The notes under the pieces are model-generated. The model had not been told where the DNA came from and did no database searches. It saw nothing but the letters and a program-made list of their open reading frames with translations. Shown here piece by piece: positions 31,386-44,167 of a stretch of DNA of 64,000 bases. The translations under genes were made by a program, and so were the position numbers. How positions within the stretch are numbered: position 1 is the stretch's first letter; each line of letters opens with the position of its first letter. This stretch comes from Sapria himalayana (Eukaryota; Streptophyta; Magnoliopsida; Malpighiales; Rafflesiaceae): positions 2,637,761-2,701,760 of the forward strand of contig JAREIK010001468.1 in assembly GCA_029783825.1 (NCBI GenBank). Reading direction: 5' to 3'.

Positions 31386-32690
31386 ATAATAAATAAAACT
31401 AAAAAAATTTTAAAATTTTAAAAATAAAATAAATAAAATAAATAAAATAAATAAAATAAATAAAATAAATAAAATAAATAAACTAAATAAACTAAATAAA
31501 CTAAATAAATAAATAAAATACATAAAATAAATAAACTAAATAAACTAAATAAACTAAATAAAATAAATAAAATAAATAAAATAAATAAAATAAATAAAAC
31601 AAATAAAATAAATAATAAATAACTAAATAAACTAAATAAACTAAATAAACTAAATAAACTAAATAAACTAAATAAACTAAATAAACTAAATAAACTAAAT
31701 AAACTAATAACTAATAAACTAAATAAACTAAATAAACTAAATAAACTAAATAAACTAAATAAACTAAATAAACTAAATAAACTAAATAAACTAAATAAAC
31801 TAAATAAACTAAATAAACTAATAAACTAAATAAACTAAATAAACTAAATAAACTAAATAAACTAAATAACTAAATAAACTAAATAAACTAAATAAACTAA
31901 TAAACTAATAAACTAAATAAACTAAATAAACTAAATAAACTAAATAAACTAAATAAACTAAATAAACTAAATAAACTAAATAAACTAAATAAACTAAATA
32001 AACTAAATAAACTAAATAAACTAAATAAACTAAATAAACTAAATAAACTAAATAAACTAAATAAACTAAATAAACTAAATAAACTAAATAAACTAAATAA
32101 ACTAAATAAACTAAATAAACTAAATAAACTAAATAAACTAAATAAACTAAATAAACTAAATAAACTAAATAAACTAAATAAACTAAATAAACTAAATAAA
32201 CTAAATAAACTAAATAAACTAAATAAACTAAATAAACTAAATAAACTAAATAAACTAAATAAACTAAATAAACTAAATAAACTAAATAAACTAAATAAAC
32301 TAAATAAACTAAATAAACTAAATAAACTAACTAAACTAACTAAATAATAAATAACTAAAATAACTAAAATAACTAAAATAACAACTAAAATAACAACTAA
32401 AATAACTAAAATAACTAAAATAACTAAAATAACTAAAATAACTAAAATAACTAAAATAACTAAAATAACTAAAATAACTAAAATAACTAAAATAACTAAA
32501 ATAACTAAAATAACTAAAATAACTAAAATAACTAAAATAAATAAAATAAATAAATAAATAAATAAATAAAATAATAAAAAAATTAAAAAATAAAATAAAT
32601 AAAAAAAATAAAAAAATAAAAAAATAAAAAATAAAAAATAAAATAAATAAAATAGATAAAATAGATAAAATAAATAAATAAAATTGTAAA
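31386..32690. repeat. 9-bp satellite block (AAATAAACT and variants)
   Basis: The block has three sections with the same 9-bp period. At 31418-31610 the unit is mostly AAATAAAAT; at 31610-32345 it is AAATAAACT, nearly uninterrupted; at 32350-32540 it is AAAATAACT. It ends in A-rich DNA to about 32690. The long minus frames are only the translation of the repeat (SLF and ILV triplets). It lies about 0.4-1.7 kb upstream of the BTF3 leader exon. Confidence 0.97.
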
Positions 32691-32699
32691 CCATGGTTA

Positions 32700-33030
32700 T
32701 GAAAATACTTGAAATGACAAATATGCCCCCACATACAATAAACTAATAGTTCAATTGGCAAAAAATATTGGTTTTATATTTGTCTTATTTGAACTGGTAA
32801 GAGCAAGCAAAAAAGAAAATTAGAGATCACGTAATGAAGCAAATGTATCAATTTAATAAAATTTACATTTATATTATTGAATTTGAAAATTTTTGCTCCA
32901 ATGATTTACTAAAAAATTCAAACTAAGTAAGCTTAAAATTATTTTCCATTATGTTTTGTAAAGCTAAAGTTCACATGAAAATTAAATTTAAGATTAATTT
33001 CTAACAATCTAAAAAATAACTAAAGACCAA
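32700..33030. other. AT-rich intergenic DNA
   Basis: No gene, repeat or motif recognised. Confidence 0.4.
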
Positions 33031-33240
33031 CACTATGATAGTCTAATTAGTAAAGAAGTTTGATATTCTTATCATAAGATCATGAGTTTGATCTCCATGA
33101 ATACCAAATATACCCTCAGGAATAGTTTGCTCTAACATACTGTTTGGACTTTGGATGGGGGCCATAGCTATTATAATCGTAGGGCTCACGAGGCTCTTAT
33201 ATGAGCTGATGAATAGTATGAGCTAGGTTTGAGAAACAAA
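33030..33240 (+). mobile_element. probable tRNA-derived SINE, degenerate
   Basis: A GATAGTCTAATTAGTAAAG segment resembles a pol III A box (TRGCNNAGTNGG type), followed about 45 bp later by CATGAGTTTGATCTCC, resembling a B box. Downstream DNA is non-tRNA. The copy at 34106 has better boxes. No poly-A tail or duplication was defined. Confidence 0.4.
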
Positions 33241-34105
33241 AAAATAACTAAAGAAATAATGAATGATATCGAATTTAATAAATTGGATGGTATTTGATGG
33301 CAATATGATGATCATTTAATGTATTTTAATTAATTATGATGATTATTAATGAATTTTAAAATTGTATGCATTTTGATATCTTTCCAATCAGTTTTCAATT
33401 ATAATCGATTTATTTTTTAAAAAGCACATTTTATAAATGTTTTATGTTTGTTTAAATCTTCACTAATCAAATTTTGCAATTTTTTTAATTAATAATGAAT
33501 CAAGATTTTATTGTTTTATGATGGACAATATAAACTAACATAACAAGATGATTTTATGATTGTGAGCAAAATAAAGGGTTGTGTTTCTCTAATATATCAC
33601 ATGTTCATACTTTTCTAATTCTATTTTATTGATTAATTTGAGTTGATAAAAATAATTTTGCATTTAAATTGTGAGTTATATGAATTATATATATATGGTT
33701 AAAAATAAAATTAAAGAAGAATTATATTTTAAATATGTGAATTCAACATATGATTAAGTTTTGAAATATTACAAAACTTTAAAAATATTTACACATATGA
33801 TTATATTTTTGAAAGTTATAAAAAAGAAGAGGTTGATGAAAAAAATGAATATTTTTACCCTTGCAACCACATTTTCAACCCTAAGAGTGTGAATTTTTTT
33901 TTCTTTTTGATCAATCACAATATTATTTTTATTGATTTTATGAAGATTTTCAAAGTGAGTTTTTGAGTGAGTTTCTCTTATCTTTTATATTCATATTTTC
34001 CAACAATCAGTTACCCTATTTTCAATGGAAGAATAGACTATCATGAATATGAACCAAAACCTTCTGAGATTGTAATGTTTTGATGATTCATGCTTCATTA
34101 ACCAA

Positions 34106-34300
34106 TAGTATGATAGTCTAGTTGGTGGGGTGTTGAATGTTAAATGCATGACCTCAAGGATGTGGGATCGATCCTCATCAACTACCCTCTGGCCCTGTGA
34201 TGGAGGAAACCTACTTTCCATAGGGCCTAGCTGGTTTACTCAAGGCCTAATTGGGCCTTCCATGGTGCTCAATATCTTCTATATCCTCAATCCTACCTTG
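34106..34300 (+). mobile_element. probable tRNA-derived SINE
   Basis: TGATAGTCTAGTTGGTGGGG (A-box-like) is followed about 45 bp later by GTGGGATCGATCCTC (B-box-like), the layout of a tRNA-type pol III promoter. The body (CTACCCTCTGGCCCTGTGAT onward) is not tRNA. The head is related to that at 33039. The frames over it are not genes. Confidence 0.5.
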
Positions 34301-34389
34301 ACACTATTATCAAGGTCAAATGAAGATGACACACCTCAAGTGGTGGTCATGGGGAATAAGTGGAAGGAGGATGAGTTCATATATAAAGC

Positions 34390-34990
34390 TATATTTTGAA
34401 TGTCTTATTAGATAGGCTATATGATCTCTACCCCAAAAGAAATTCTCTGGGGAAAATCTAGGAGACTCCTAAGAACAAGTACAAGACTGAGGAAGAATGT
34501 GCCATGGGGTTCCTTATTTTTCCTTATTTAGATTTCAATTTTTTTGATGAAAAATCTCTTTGCAATATATTTATGGATTACAAGTAATTGTGAATAAATT
34601 ATAAGTTCTCGACATTGAAAATTCGAAGGTCTTCTAAGTTGGTGTTATTGTGACAAAATTATCATCAAGTTGAAAAAATTATCAAAAGAATTTTGTACTA
34701 AAGTGAAGATTACTCACGAGAAGATATTCAAAAATATTTTATCATTGAAAAATAATCAATATCATGAGATAAAATGGTTGAAGAGACTAATTGTGAGACT
34801 AACAAAGTCAATGTGATTTCAAAACTCAATCATCCTAAATGTAAAAATAATAGCAAAGAAAAATTCTATGAATTATATGACCTCCATAAAAAATTAAGAG
34901 CAATTTAAGAGCAAATAAGATCCTTATTTTATATGTGGAAATCCTGAACATTATTCCAAAGAGTGTAAGTTCCTAATAATTCTAGAAAAC
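34390..34990 (+). pseudogene. Copia gag relic
   Basis: Read in shifting frames, the segment gives a Copia-type gag with a terminal zinc-knuckle remnant ICGNPEHYSKECKF (about 34930-34970) whose first cysteine is lost. Upstream words such as KFSTLKI, KNILSLKNNQYHEI fit gag. No protease or integrase follows in recognisable form and no LTR was identified. Confidence 0.55.
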
Positions 34991-35052
34991 TAGAGTTATT
35001 TTTTTTAATTTTCTTCTAATTTTACTAAAAAGAAAGATAAATCTTAATTTTG

Positions 35053-35086
35053 AGTGAGTGAGTGAGTGAGTGAGTGTGTGTGTGTG
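35053..35086. repeat. GAGT/GT microsatellite
   Basis: Six to seven GAGT units are followed by GT units. Confidence 0.9.
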
Positions 35087-35668
35087 TTACTTCTCTCTAG
35101 CTATGGCTTAATTATTCATCTAAACAAAAATATTGTGAGAGAAAAATAGAAAATATACTTAATTTGAATTGATTTTGTACAAAAATTGAGCTACTATATT
35201 AAAAAGATTAATACAAGTTGAGAACTAAAAGTTATCCTAAATGTTATATATTACTACATTATCACATCAAAGAATTTAGCAAGGCAAAATCTAGTTAGAC
35301 AACTTATTTTTAAAGGTAATTGAGTTGAATTTGTTGTGACTCATTAATTATATATTAGCCACACAAAAATGGACTTCCAAGTGGATAGTCTATATTATTA
35401 AAAAAAAGAAATTATATTCAAATTGGAAGTTATATTCTTGTGAGGAAAAAATAGTACACCTAAACAAATATATTTTTGAGTTTAGTGCATCATTTACCAA
35501 ATGATGAATTCTAGGTAACAAAACCCAGCAAATTTTAAACTGGCATACCATCATATAATTTTCAATTAAAATTATACAAAATTTTTTTAAAAAAATTGTG
35601 TTTTGAAAACTATAATATTTGGGTTTGAAGCATGGTGCACCAGACTCAAAATATATATGAGTTTTAGT

Positions 35669-36075
35669 TAGAGGTATCAAATGGACTAGGTAGCCCAGGT
35701 ACGATAAGAGCCACGACATGATCCAAAACTATGTTTCGACCATAGTCATGCCGACAAGAATTATGGAACATATATAATTTGAAAAAAATAATCATTTTAA
35801 ATTGATAGCTTTTCAGTTGCTATCTTGTTGATTTTAATTAAAAAAATATATTTTTCACAACAGTCATAATTCATCCGAATGCTCCATGGCAGAAATTTGA
35901 TGATTATCAAATTTCTGCCTTAAAAAAATAAAAAAAATTAATAATTTAATATAAATAACATATTGATATATTTTATTTTTCATAATTTATTTGTAATATC
36001 CTCTCCTCTCCGCGTCTCTCCACTCCTCTCTTCTGCTATCTCTAATATTCACATTTTTTTATTTATATTTGTATT
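35669..36075 (+). mobile_element. hAT 5'-end fragment
   Basis: Starts TAGAGGTATCAAATGGAC, followed by short GC-rich words (35690-35760). It then has CCATGGCAGAAATTTGATGA, matching the leader of the 53-kb copy (GCAGAAATTTGATGATTGTC), and a CT-rich patch at 36000-36050 like the leaders of other copies. No transposase follows; Copia DNA begins within about 150 bp. Confidence 0.6.
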
Positions 36076-36339
36076 TTTAATTTGACAAAATACCAAAGTT
36101 ATTTTGGTAATGAGAATATAATTAAGATGGATGTGAAAAAAAATATCTACTATACACATAGAGTTAAGGTACACAATACATTGAATATAAGATGAAGCAC
36201 ATTAAAACTGGTACTTTTGGCTTCAGAAGTCATCACCTCTTTCTCTAGCTGAGTAGTAAGGGACTACTCTATTATCAACTTTATCCTAATTGACATAGGA
36301 GTTCTCACTGATTTACAATTAGATATGTTGTAATTCTAA

Positions 36340-36840
36340 ATTATTCACTCAACGTACTTATGCTACCCAATATATTTTTTTTTCTTGATTTTTTTGAATC
36401 TTCATGCTTAGTATAAAGTTTGCTACCTCAAGATCTGTTATGTCAAACTTTTTTTGCTAGTAATCCTTTCACTACACTACATTGATCATTTCCTTGTTAT
36501 TTCTAGCCAATAGCATATTATCAACATATAAGGTTAGAATAATGTGGTTTTACCTAATCTTTTGTATGCACATAACCATGCACATTGTACTTTTAAAGTA
36601 TTTACTCAACATACATATGCTACCCAAGACATAATATTATCTTTTCTTGATTTTTTTGAATCTGCATGCCTAGTATAAAGTTTGCTACCTCAAGATTTAT
36701 TATGTCAAACTTTTTTGCTAGTAATCCTTTCACTGTACTACATTGATCATTTCCTTGTTATTTCTAGCCCAATAGTATATTATCAACATATAAGGTTATA
36801 ATAATATGGTTTTTACCTAATCTTTTGCATGCACATAGTG
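36340..36840. repeat. ~250-bp tandem duplication within Copia RT
   Basis: 36345-36590 and 36605-36835 are near-identical: both hold ATGCTACCCAA, TAGTATAAAGTTTGCTACCT, TAGTAATCCTTTCACT and TATCAACATATAAGGTTA in order. The last phrase, on minus, corresponds to the RT active site (LYVDNML). Two copies in a row show a local duplication after insertion or during reverse transcription. Confidence 0.85.
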
Positions 36841-37795
36841 ATCAGTCTCATTTCTACTAAAGTCTAACTCCAAGACTTATGAACCAAACTTTTGATACCG
36901 ATAATCTTAGAGACTTCTTCATCTTGTATAGTTATTTTTCTAACTTACATACAAAGTTTTTCTTGAATTTCACCATGAAACTGATCGACTGTATCACATA
37001 GATCTCTTACTCTAGCTCTCCATTAAGAATAGTCATCTTCACATCTAGGTTCTTAACCTCCAAATCATACATAGCTATCTAAACAAATATTACATGGATA
37101 ATAATCATTTTCACTACTAGTGAGAAGATCTAATTGTAGTCAAAGCATTCAAGTTGAAAGTACTCTTTAGCAACCAACCTTATCTTGTACTTCTCAATCT
37201 TTTCATCATTTTTTATCTTCTATTTGAACACCCACATGAATTATATTTCCTTCTAACCAAAGAAAATTTTCACAAGGTTCCAATTGTTATTCTTCTACAA
37301 GGACTACATATTTTCTTTCATGGCATTCTTCCCTATAGTTAAGTTTAATTTCTAGAGGCTTTTGCTTCATTCATAATATTGTGCTCATCTCTTGTGATAG
37401 AAAAATCAAGATACACGCCATCAACATACCTTATAATTAAGTTTCTAAGTCATATAGGCCTCCTCAAAGTAGGTGCTGTCACAACTATTTTATCCTCAAT
37501 AAAATCTTCAAACTTTGTCTGCACCATCTCTTCATCATAAGAATTCGTGCAACATATGAAATACAATCATGATATATTTTGTGATATCATAATAGAAAGA
37601 TATCATGATATGTTTTGTGATGTCATGATTAGAATATATCGTGACACATTTTGTAATATCTCGACAAAAAGATATTACTCATTTTGTAATGTCATAATAT
37701 GAAGATATTGTGGCTTACTTTCTTCATTAAGATCTTCCATGTCATGATTGGTTAGATTTTCTTCACTCTAGCACTCCCTGGATATGATATCTTTG

Positions 37796-38290
37796 CTAAA
37801 TATGATATTTCCACTTTTTTACTTCTTTGTAGTTAATGAACTTGTACTTTCCCATTTTGAATTCTAGTTTATTTTTCAATTCCTTTGGCACATGAACATA
37901 TGCATCATACACAAAGATTAAAATGTAAGCTACACTTGGATTCCTTCCATATAGTACCTCAAATGGTTCTAATCCTTTTCTACCTAGAAGAGTGTGGTTT
38001 TTCAAGTAACACATTATGGTAACTACTTCAACCAAAAATTTTGGCTCCAAAATTATCCAACTCTTCATGCACCTTGCCTTCTCCATCAACATTCTATTTG
38101 GTCTCTTAGACTTTCTATTCAGTTGTGGTGTCATCATAATTGTATTCTGCATGTTAATATCATGCTTAACACATAACTGATCAACCAAAAAATAATCTAT
38201 ACTATTAACAATATGTAGAATTTTTACCTTCTTATTGACTTGGTTCTCCAGAAAAAACTTTAAATTTTTTGAACTTATCCAACACCTCAA
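37796..38290 (-). pseudogene. Copia integrase fragment
   Basis: The 164-codon piece contains TPQLNRKSKRPNRMLMEKAR, a decayed form of the conserved 'TPQ-NG-AER-NRTL-E-AR' motif that holds the catalytic Glu. It continues with LGRKGLEPFEVLYGRNPSVA and later YKFINYKE, corresponding to the usual 'FLGY' region. Glu of the DDE triad is not preserved at the expected place (AER reads SKR). Not functional. Confidence 0.8.
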
Positions 38291-40175
38291 TTTTCTCCTG
38301 AATTAAGACTCATGCATACCTAAAGAAATTATTAACAAATAATGCATAGTACCTTAATTTCTTATGTGATATCTTTTTTATTCCTCCAAACAAGTTATTG
38401 TAAATTAAATACATCAATACCATTGATTTCATGGCTATTGATTTTGATCATTAATTATGTTTGCTTTTAATACAATCATTCTTCACAAATTTGAGCCCTT
38501 TTAAATAATATTGTATTTCTTGCTCCATTTTATTCAAGGATACAATCGCCAGGCTCTTCTCACCGATGTAACCAAATCTCTAATGTCATAATATTATTTC
38601 ATGGTGTGACCTCGTGTTTTCATGTCATGATAATGTGCTTAGTCACGACATAATATTTCATGTAGTGATTATGAACTATTATTCTTCATAGATTCATTCT
38701 CAGAAATGAAGGACCCTTTGCCTATAGTTTTGATGATGCTTGTTAATAGTGTACACAAGGTTTCATACATTATTCCCTAAGTTATTATTAATGCTCCCGA
38801 GTTATCTTGCAAGATTTGTCATCACAGCTATATTGAACACTAGCATCAGTCATCAAACTTACATAAATCAAAATTTTTCTCAAGTTTGAAATATACATTA
38901 CCCCTTAAATGAATTTAAAGTCTCATCATGCAGCTTTATCTTTCATTTCTATGATCAACTATCTTTACCATTGAGATGTTTTCTTTAGTCATATTTCCTC
39001 TATTATAAGACTTATATTGGCTAAACAAGTTCTAATGAGGAGTCTTGTAATATGACCAACTTGTGTTAATGCACCATGTATCCTTATCAACATGAGAGAC
39101 ACATGCTTCTGCAAAATGTAGGTCTTTAATTGATAACTTCTTTACTTCCAAGCTAGTGTTCACCAAAGTTGGCATGTTTTCACTTCTTCGATGGTTTTTT
39201 TTTAAGTATCTAACTTTATCATAATTCTAGTACTTCAATTTCAGCCTATCCACACTAATGTATCTTTCTCTTATCTTTGATCTTTTTTGATAGATATGGA
39301 TTTCTTTCTTTAGTCTTTCCCTTACAAATAATATATCATTTAAGTATTTTCTTATAGTCTACCTCCTTATATTCTCATAAAAATATACTAAAAGCATCAT
39401 CTCGTTAGATAACTCTATAATATGACTATTAATAGTGATAATCAAGTTATCTCATAAATTTTATAATAGCATAACTTTGTTATGCTGCTCAATTTTATTA
39501 GTTAGGCATTATTCCAAAAGCTTGTTAGGGATAGTATCTCATCAAAAAAGATCCATAAGGGTATGGATTGTACAAGTAGCAAATAAAATTTTTATCCATA
39601 TATTGATCATATATTAATTATATTAGCAGTTTTATTAACTAATATTGAGACAACTCAATTATTGTAAAGAAGATAATTAATGATTTTGTTATGACTATTA
39701 GATCCTAAAGTTTGTTGACTTGATTCATTTGATACATGTTTAAATAATTTGATTTATATTGAGTATGGATATAAAATGAATATTTGATAGTTATTAAAAT
39801 GCTCTTTTGTCCTAACGATATACAAGATCATTATTAACATTAAGCCAAACCTAATAATGACTCCCTCATAGTTGTCCATTGGCACTTTATCACAAAGATA
39901 ATAAATTATTCATGTTTGAGGGTTATTCACATGTCTATTATCTTTTAGGTAACTCATCAATTATTCTTGATAATTATTTCATATATGTTCTCTTATTCAC
40001 TGACCTCAAGCATTATACAGATCAATAACTATCATGGTTTAAAAGTATTTGTACTTTTGGCTTCATAAGTATCACACTTACATAATTAATATATACTTGC
40101 ATCAAATCTCATTGGTAGGAATCATATAAGTGAAAACATACTCATGCTACCCAAGCATGGAATATCTTTCGATTC

Positions 40176-40640
40176 TGTTAGAATTTTCATATATGTATAT
40201 AAGTGATTATGCTAAATATAACATCAATGGATTATATAAACATAACACAACATCCCAAGGAATAAGAACATAACACAACAACAACAATTATTGGTTTTTA
40301 AGTGGTTCACTAGTCATTCAATATAGTTAGGTATATACACCAAAAAAGCTAGTAGCGCTTACAGATTTATTATCCCAAATATTTCAGGGCATAATTGAGA
40401 AAGAGAGAGAAGAAGAAGAATAAGAACATAGCACATATTTGTGATTATAGATACAATATATATATATAGAATAATTTGGGTTCTACATAAATCAAAATGA
40501 GTAAATATTAAGAGGGGGACTTGATATTACCCCAATGTCATGTGTCTAATCTCTCAACATAGTACCTGCAGCTATAAATAAAATAGTGAAACGATACAAA
40601 AGTTTAAAGAAACAAATAACAAAATAAATTATATTCTACA
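40176..40640 (-). repeat. 3' LTR of minus-strand Copia
   Basis: Begins TGTTAGAATTTTCATATATG and ends near ATATTCTACA. It is shorter than its partner, which has gained CA/TA microsatellite DNA. The right limit is approximate. Confidence 0.7.
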
Positions 40641-41760
40641 ATATACACATTAAGTTGTTTTGTATATAGATAGAGAAATGCTCTCTATAAATGATTAGTC
40701 CAAATAAGACTGCATTGATTTGATATGTTCAGTAAGTCAAGATAGTGTCTTAAATTATTCAATGTGATTAGTTTGGTAAACATATCAGCTGGATTATCAA
40801 ATGTTTCAATCTTCTTTACATGCATCATTTTCTTAGATCAAAGGAAACGATAACTCACAGCAATGTGTTTTGTCCTCTCATGGGATACTTGATCTTTTTC
40901 TAAACAAATAGCACTGAAGTTGTCATTGAACATTGTTGCGATCTTCTAGTAAATACCAAGTTTCGTGAGAAACCCCTTCAACCAGATCCTTTCATTCATA
41001 GCTTCAGTTAGAGTTATATACTATGCTTCAATGGATGATAGAGTGACAAAAGATTAAAGAATGACTTTCCATCTAACTATAGAGCTATATACGATGAAGA
41101 CATAGTCAATCATAGACCATCTACTATCAACATCTCCTAGATAGTCATAATTAGAATATTTGGCTAACATGAGTTCAAATTCATTATCAAATATCAGACA
41201 TATATCAGATGTCTCCTTAAGGAACCTAAATATTCTTTTTTTAGCTTTCTAGTACTCTTGATCAAGTTTTATCATAAACTTGCTCACTACATTCACTATA
41301 TGAGCAATTTCAGGTTAGGTGCACACCATGAGATATATGTTGCTCCCACCATCACTAGAATAAGGAACCATAGACATTTGTTTCTTATCAAGTTTAAATT
41401 GAGAATTGAACTCTTATGACAGATGGAGGTTGGAAGCAAATGTTATGGATAAAGGCTTTCAAGAAACCATTCCAAATCTACATAAAATTTTCTGAATATA
41501 TTGATCCTATTATAGAAACAATTTTATTTTTTAAGTTCTATCTATTAATATTTATATGCCTATAATTTTCTTTGCCCCTCCTAGTTTTTTGATATCAAAT
41601 TCAGAACTAAAGAGATTATTTAGTTCCAGAATGTCCGTTTCATTGCCAGAAATAATAAGCATAGAATCTACATATAACAGTAATTAGATATATGGTTCAT
41701 CCATTATCCTTATAAAATAAACATAGTAGTCATAGTCACACATACTGTATTCATGACTAG

Positions 41761-41964
41761 TTATGAAACCATCAAATTTCGTGTACCACAGATGAAAAAA
41801 TTATATAAGTCTATAGTGGGACTCCAGAAGCTTGCAGACATGAGTTTTTTTACATGATACCTTAAAACCCTCATTGGCTTATTTATATTTTTTTCATCTA
41901 GATCTCCATGAAGGAAAGTAGTTTCGAAATCTAGTTGCTCAAGTTCAAGATTCTGATGTGCCAC
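41761..41964 (-). pseudogene. Copia reverse transcriptase fragment
   Basis: LELEQLDFETTFLHGDLDEK is the Copia RT block containing the first catalytic Asp ('LDVKTAFLHGDL-EE-YM-QP-GF' in the family). The rest is shifted out of frame. The RT active-site block should lie just to the left on plus coordinates and is degraded. Confidence 0.85.
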
Positions 41965-42654
41965 TAATACTAGAAGGGCCTAATTGAGGTATGTCTGACT
42001 ACAAAAGAAAATATCTCACTATAATCAACACACTCTTTATAAATGGACCCTCTTACAACTAGACGTGCCTTAAATTTTACACTACCAACAAGCAACAACT
42101 AAGGCATCTTCTTTTTTCTTTAGAACCCATTTGTAAGAAATCATCTTTCTCTCCTATAGTTTTGGTGCAACCACATAGGTTCCATTTTTATAAAGGGATT
42201 TAATCTCTTCATTCAAAGCAACTAACCATGACTCAGATTTAGAACATTTAATAGAATCACCAAATGAGGATTGTTCATGAATGTCAAATTTTTCGATAAT
42301 TTATAAGGAAAACCCTCCAAATTCATCAAAGTAGAATCTTAGAGGAGGACCTACATTTATCGTCCTAAGTCAAAGGGAACAAACACTTAATGTATGTGCA
42401 TATTTAGGATTAAGTTAAGAAATAGACTCAAGGTCATATCCATGATTATCTGTTGATTGTTTAGAGACAAATTTAGACATCATTTCTATAGACATGGAAT
42501 CATATTTTAGCTTCACCTTAAGTTAAGATCGAGGAACTTCAAATGACTGGACTGGATTAAGTACTTATTTTAGGATGATACTTTCATCAAAGATAACACT
42601 CCAAGAAAGGATCACTCTCCTTTTAGATGGTGGACAGATACAAAATCTCTTGAC

Positions 42655-42915
42655 TCAATCATCATATCCTACAAATATTAATTTTTTTGCTTGTAGATCA
42701 AGCTTACCATTATTTACATGATAGTAGAAAACATAGCTAAATACTTTTAGACTGAAATAATCTATAAGTTTACTAGACCATATCTCAAATGAAATTTTGA
42801 AATCAATTTCACCGTATGATAATCTATTTATCAAATGACATGCTGTATTAATAGCTTCGACCCAAAACTTATTGCCTAAGCGTGATTGAAAGAGCATATA
42901 CCTAGTTCTCTTCAA
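42655..42915 (-). pseudogene. Copia integrase C-part fragment
   Basis: The 86-codon piece: LGNKFWVEAINTACHLINRL, then FEIWSSKLIDYFSLKVFSYV, then KLDLQAKKLIFVGYDD. These are the conserved words after the integrase catalytic core in Copia ('FWAEA-NTA-YLINR', 'KCIFLGY'). Confidence 0.87.
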
Positions 42916-43972
42916 AAGAGTTTGGTTTATTCTTCAAATTCAAAAAAAAATATCATACCTTTCTCACCTATATGTGTGAGCCATGTGTCCTATAATCTAC
43001 TAAGATCAACTTCAACTTTGGATGCAAGCTCTTCAGATGTAAATGTAGTAGCCCCTGTCACCGTTGAACCCATCAGTATGTATAGTAATTCACTCTTCTA
43101 CCTCTTAATTATGATATCATCTCCATGATGAATATTAAGTATTCACTCACCGCCACTAAAAGTACTTTACTGATCATCTAGAAGACCGAGGGAAATTAGG
43201 TTCATAGTCATCTCTAGAATGTGCCTTACATCTGATAAGGAGATGATCTAGCCATCAAATCTTTTCAATCTGACTATACTGACAAATAACTAAATTATTA
43301 TATATTTATTAAAATTATTATAACTAAATATTGTATTCACATTTCAAAAAATTTTAAATATTATTATATTTTCAAAGGTTATAACCTATGAAAATGACAA
43401 ATAATTACAAATTATATTTTGTAATTTTATTGTTTAAATAAAACCTATAAACCACTAAATGCATAAAAACTTGAATCTCTAAACACCTATACGGCAAAAC
43501 CTTTAATTACTTAAACTATTAAATTGGTATACATTAATAATAAATCATAAATTTCATTTTAATAAATTTTTGTTTTTAAAATTTTGCCTCTTTTTATAAG
43601 AATATATTTTTTTTGATAAAAAATAAATTATTTAAAATAGATCTGTCTCACTAATAATTTATTTTGTAATTAATATTTCTATAAAAATAAACTGATAAAA
43701 AATTAAAATAAAAATTTAAAATTACACTTAATAAAAATTAAAATGAGATTTATGATTTATTATTAATGTATACCAATTTAATAGTTTAAGTATTTAAAAG
43801 TTTTGTCGTTTAGGAGTTTAGCTATTTATATTTTTAGGCATTTAGTAGTTTGTAGGTTTTATTTAAACAATAAAATAACCAAAAAAAATTTGTAATTTTT
43901 TGTCATTTTCATAGGGAGAACAAGCTAACCCGGTTGATCGAGTCTCAACTTCTTTTTTGGGCATTTAGTTTT

Positions 43973-44167
43973 CTAGTGGCCTTTCTGTTTGTAGTAATGA
44001 CAAGTGTCGCACTCCTTGGACCTTTTTTGAAATTTGTTTTCTTTTTTCTTGAATGAAGAAAGCTGTTGTCTCCTGTTCATTACCACCAATTTAGTGGCCA
44101 ACTGCTTGAGCCGTTCAACAGCAACCTTCTGCTTCATCTCTCTATAGTGTAGAGCAGGATTGAACAT
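43973..44167 (-). pseudogene. Copia gag C-terminal fragment with zinc knuckle
   Basis: The 64-codon piece ends CDTCHYYKQKGH, which is C-X2-C-X4-(G)-H of a CCHC knuckle with the G-H spacing slightly changed. It is basic upstream (FKKKENKFQKRSK). It lies near the right LTR, as gag should in this orientation. Confidence 0.75.

Larger units (their letters stand above)
36160..40170 (-). mobile_element. Copia retrotransposon relic
   Basis: On minus, gag-like DNA (about 38.9-39.6 kb), integrase (37796-38290), the RT start (about 37150-37370, with remains of VKWV/KYK-RLVAK-type words) and RT active-site DNA (about 36500-36800) follow in Copia order. All are riddled with stops. The LTRs were not defined. 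The right flank (39850-40140) matches, inverted, the DNA at 52300-52570. It abuts the LTR of the next Copia at 40176. Confidence 0.65.

Noticed and set aside
31386..32690. Interstitial telomere repeat
   Set aside because: The 9-bp units (TTTAGTTTA-like on one strand) only resemble TTTAGGG; period and sequence differ.
31897..32694. 265-codon minus frame and 141-codon overlapping frame
   Set aside because: They only translate the 9-bp satellite (SLF and ILV repeats); no real protein.
34106..34180. A tRNA gene
   Set aside because: A and B boxes are present, but no acceptor stem or anticodon arm can be folded by eye; a SINE is more likely.
39850..40170. LTR pair for the 36.2-40.1 kb Copia
   Set aside because: Similar words occur near 36200 and 36340, but order and length do not define a matching pair; left undefined.
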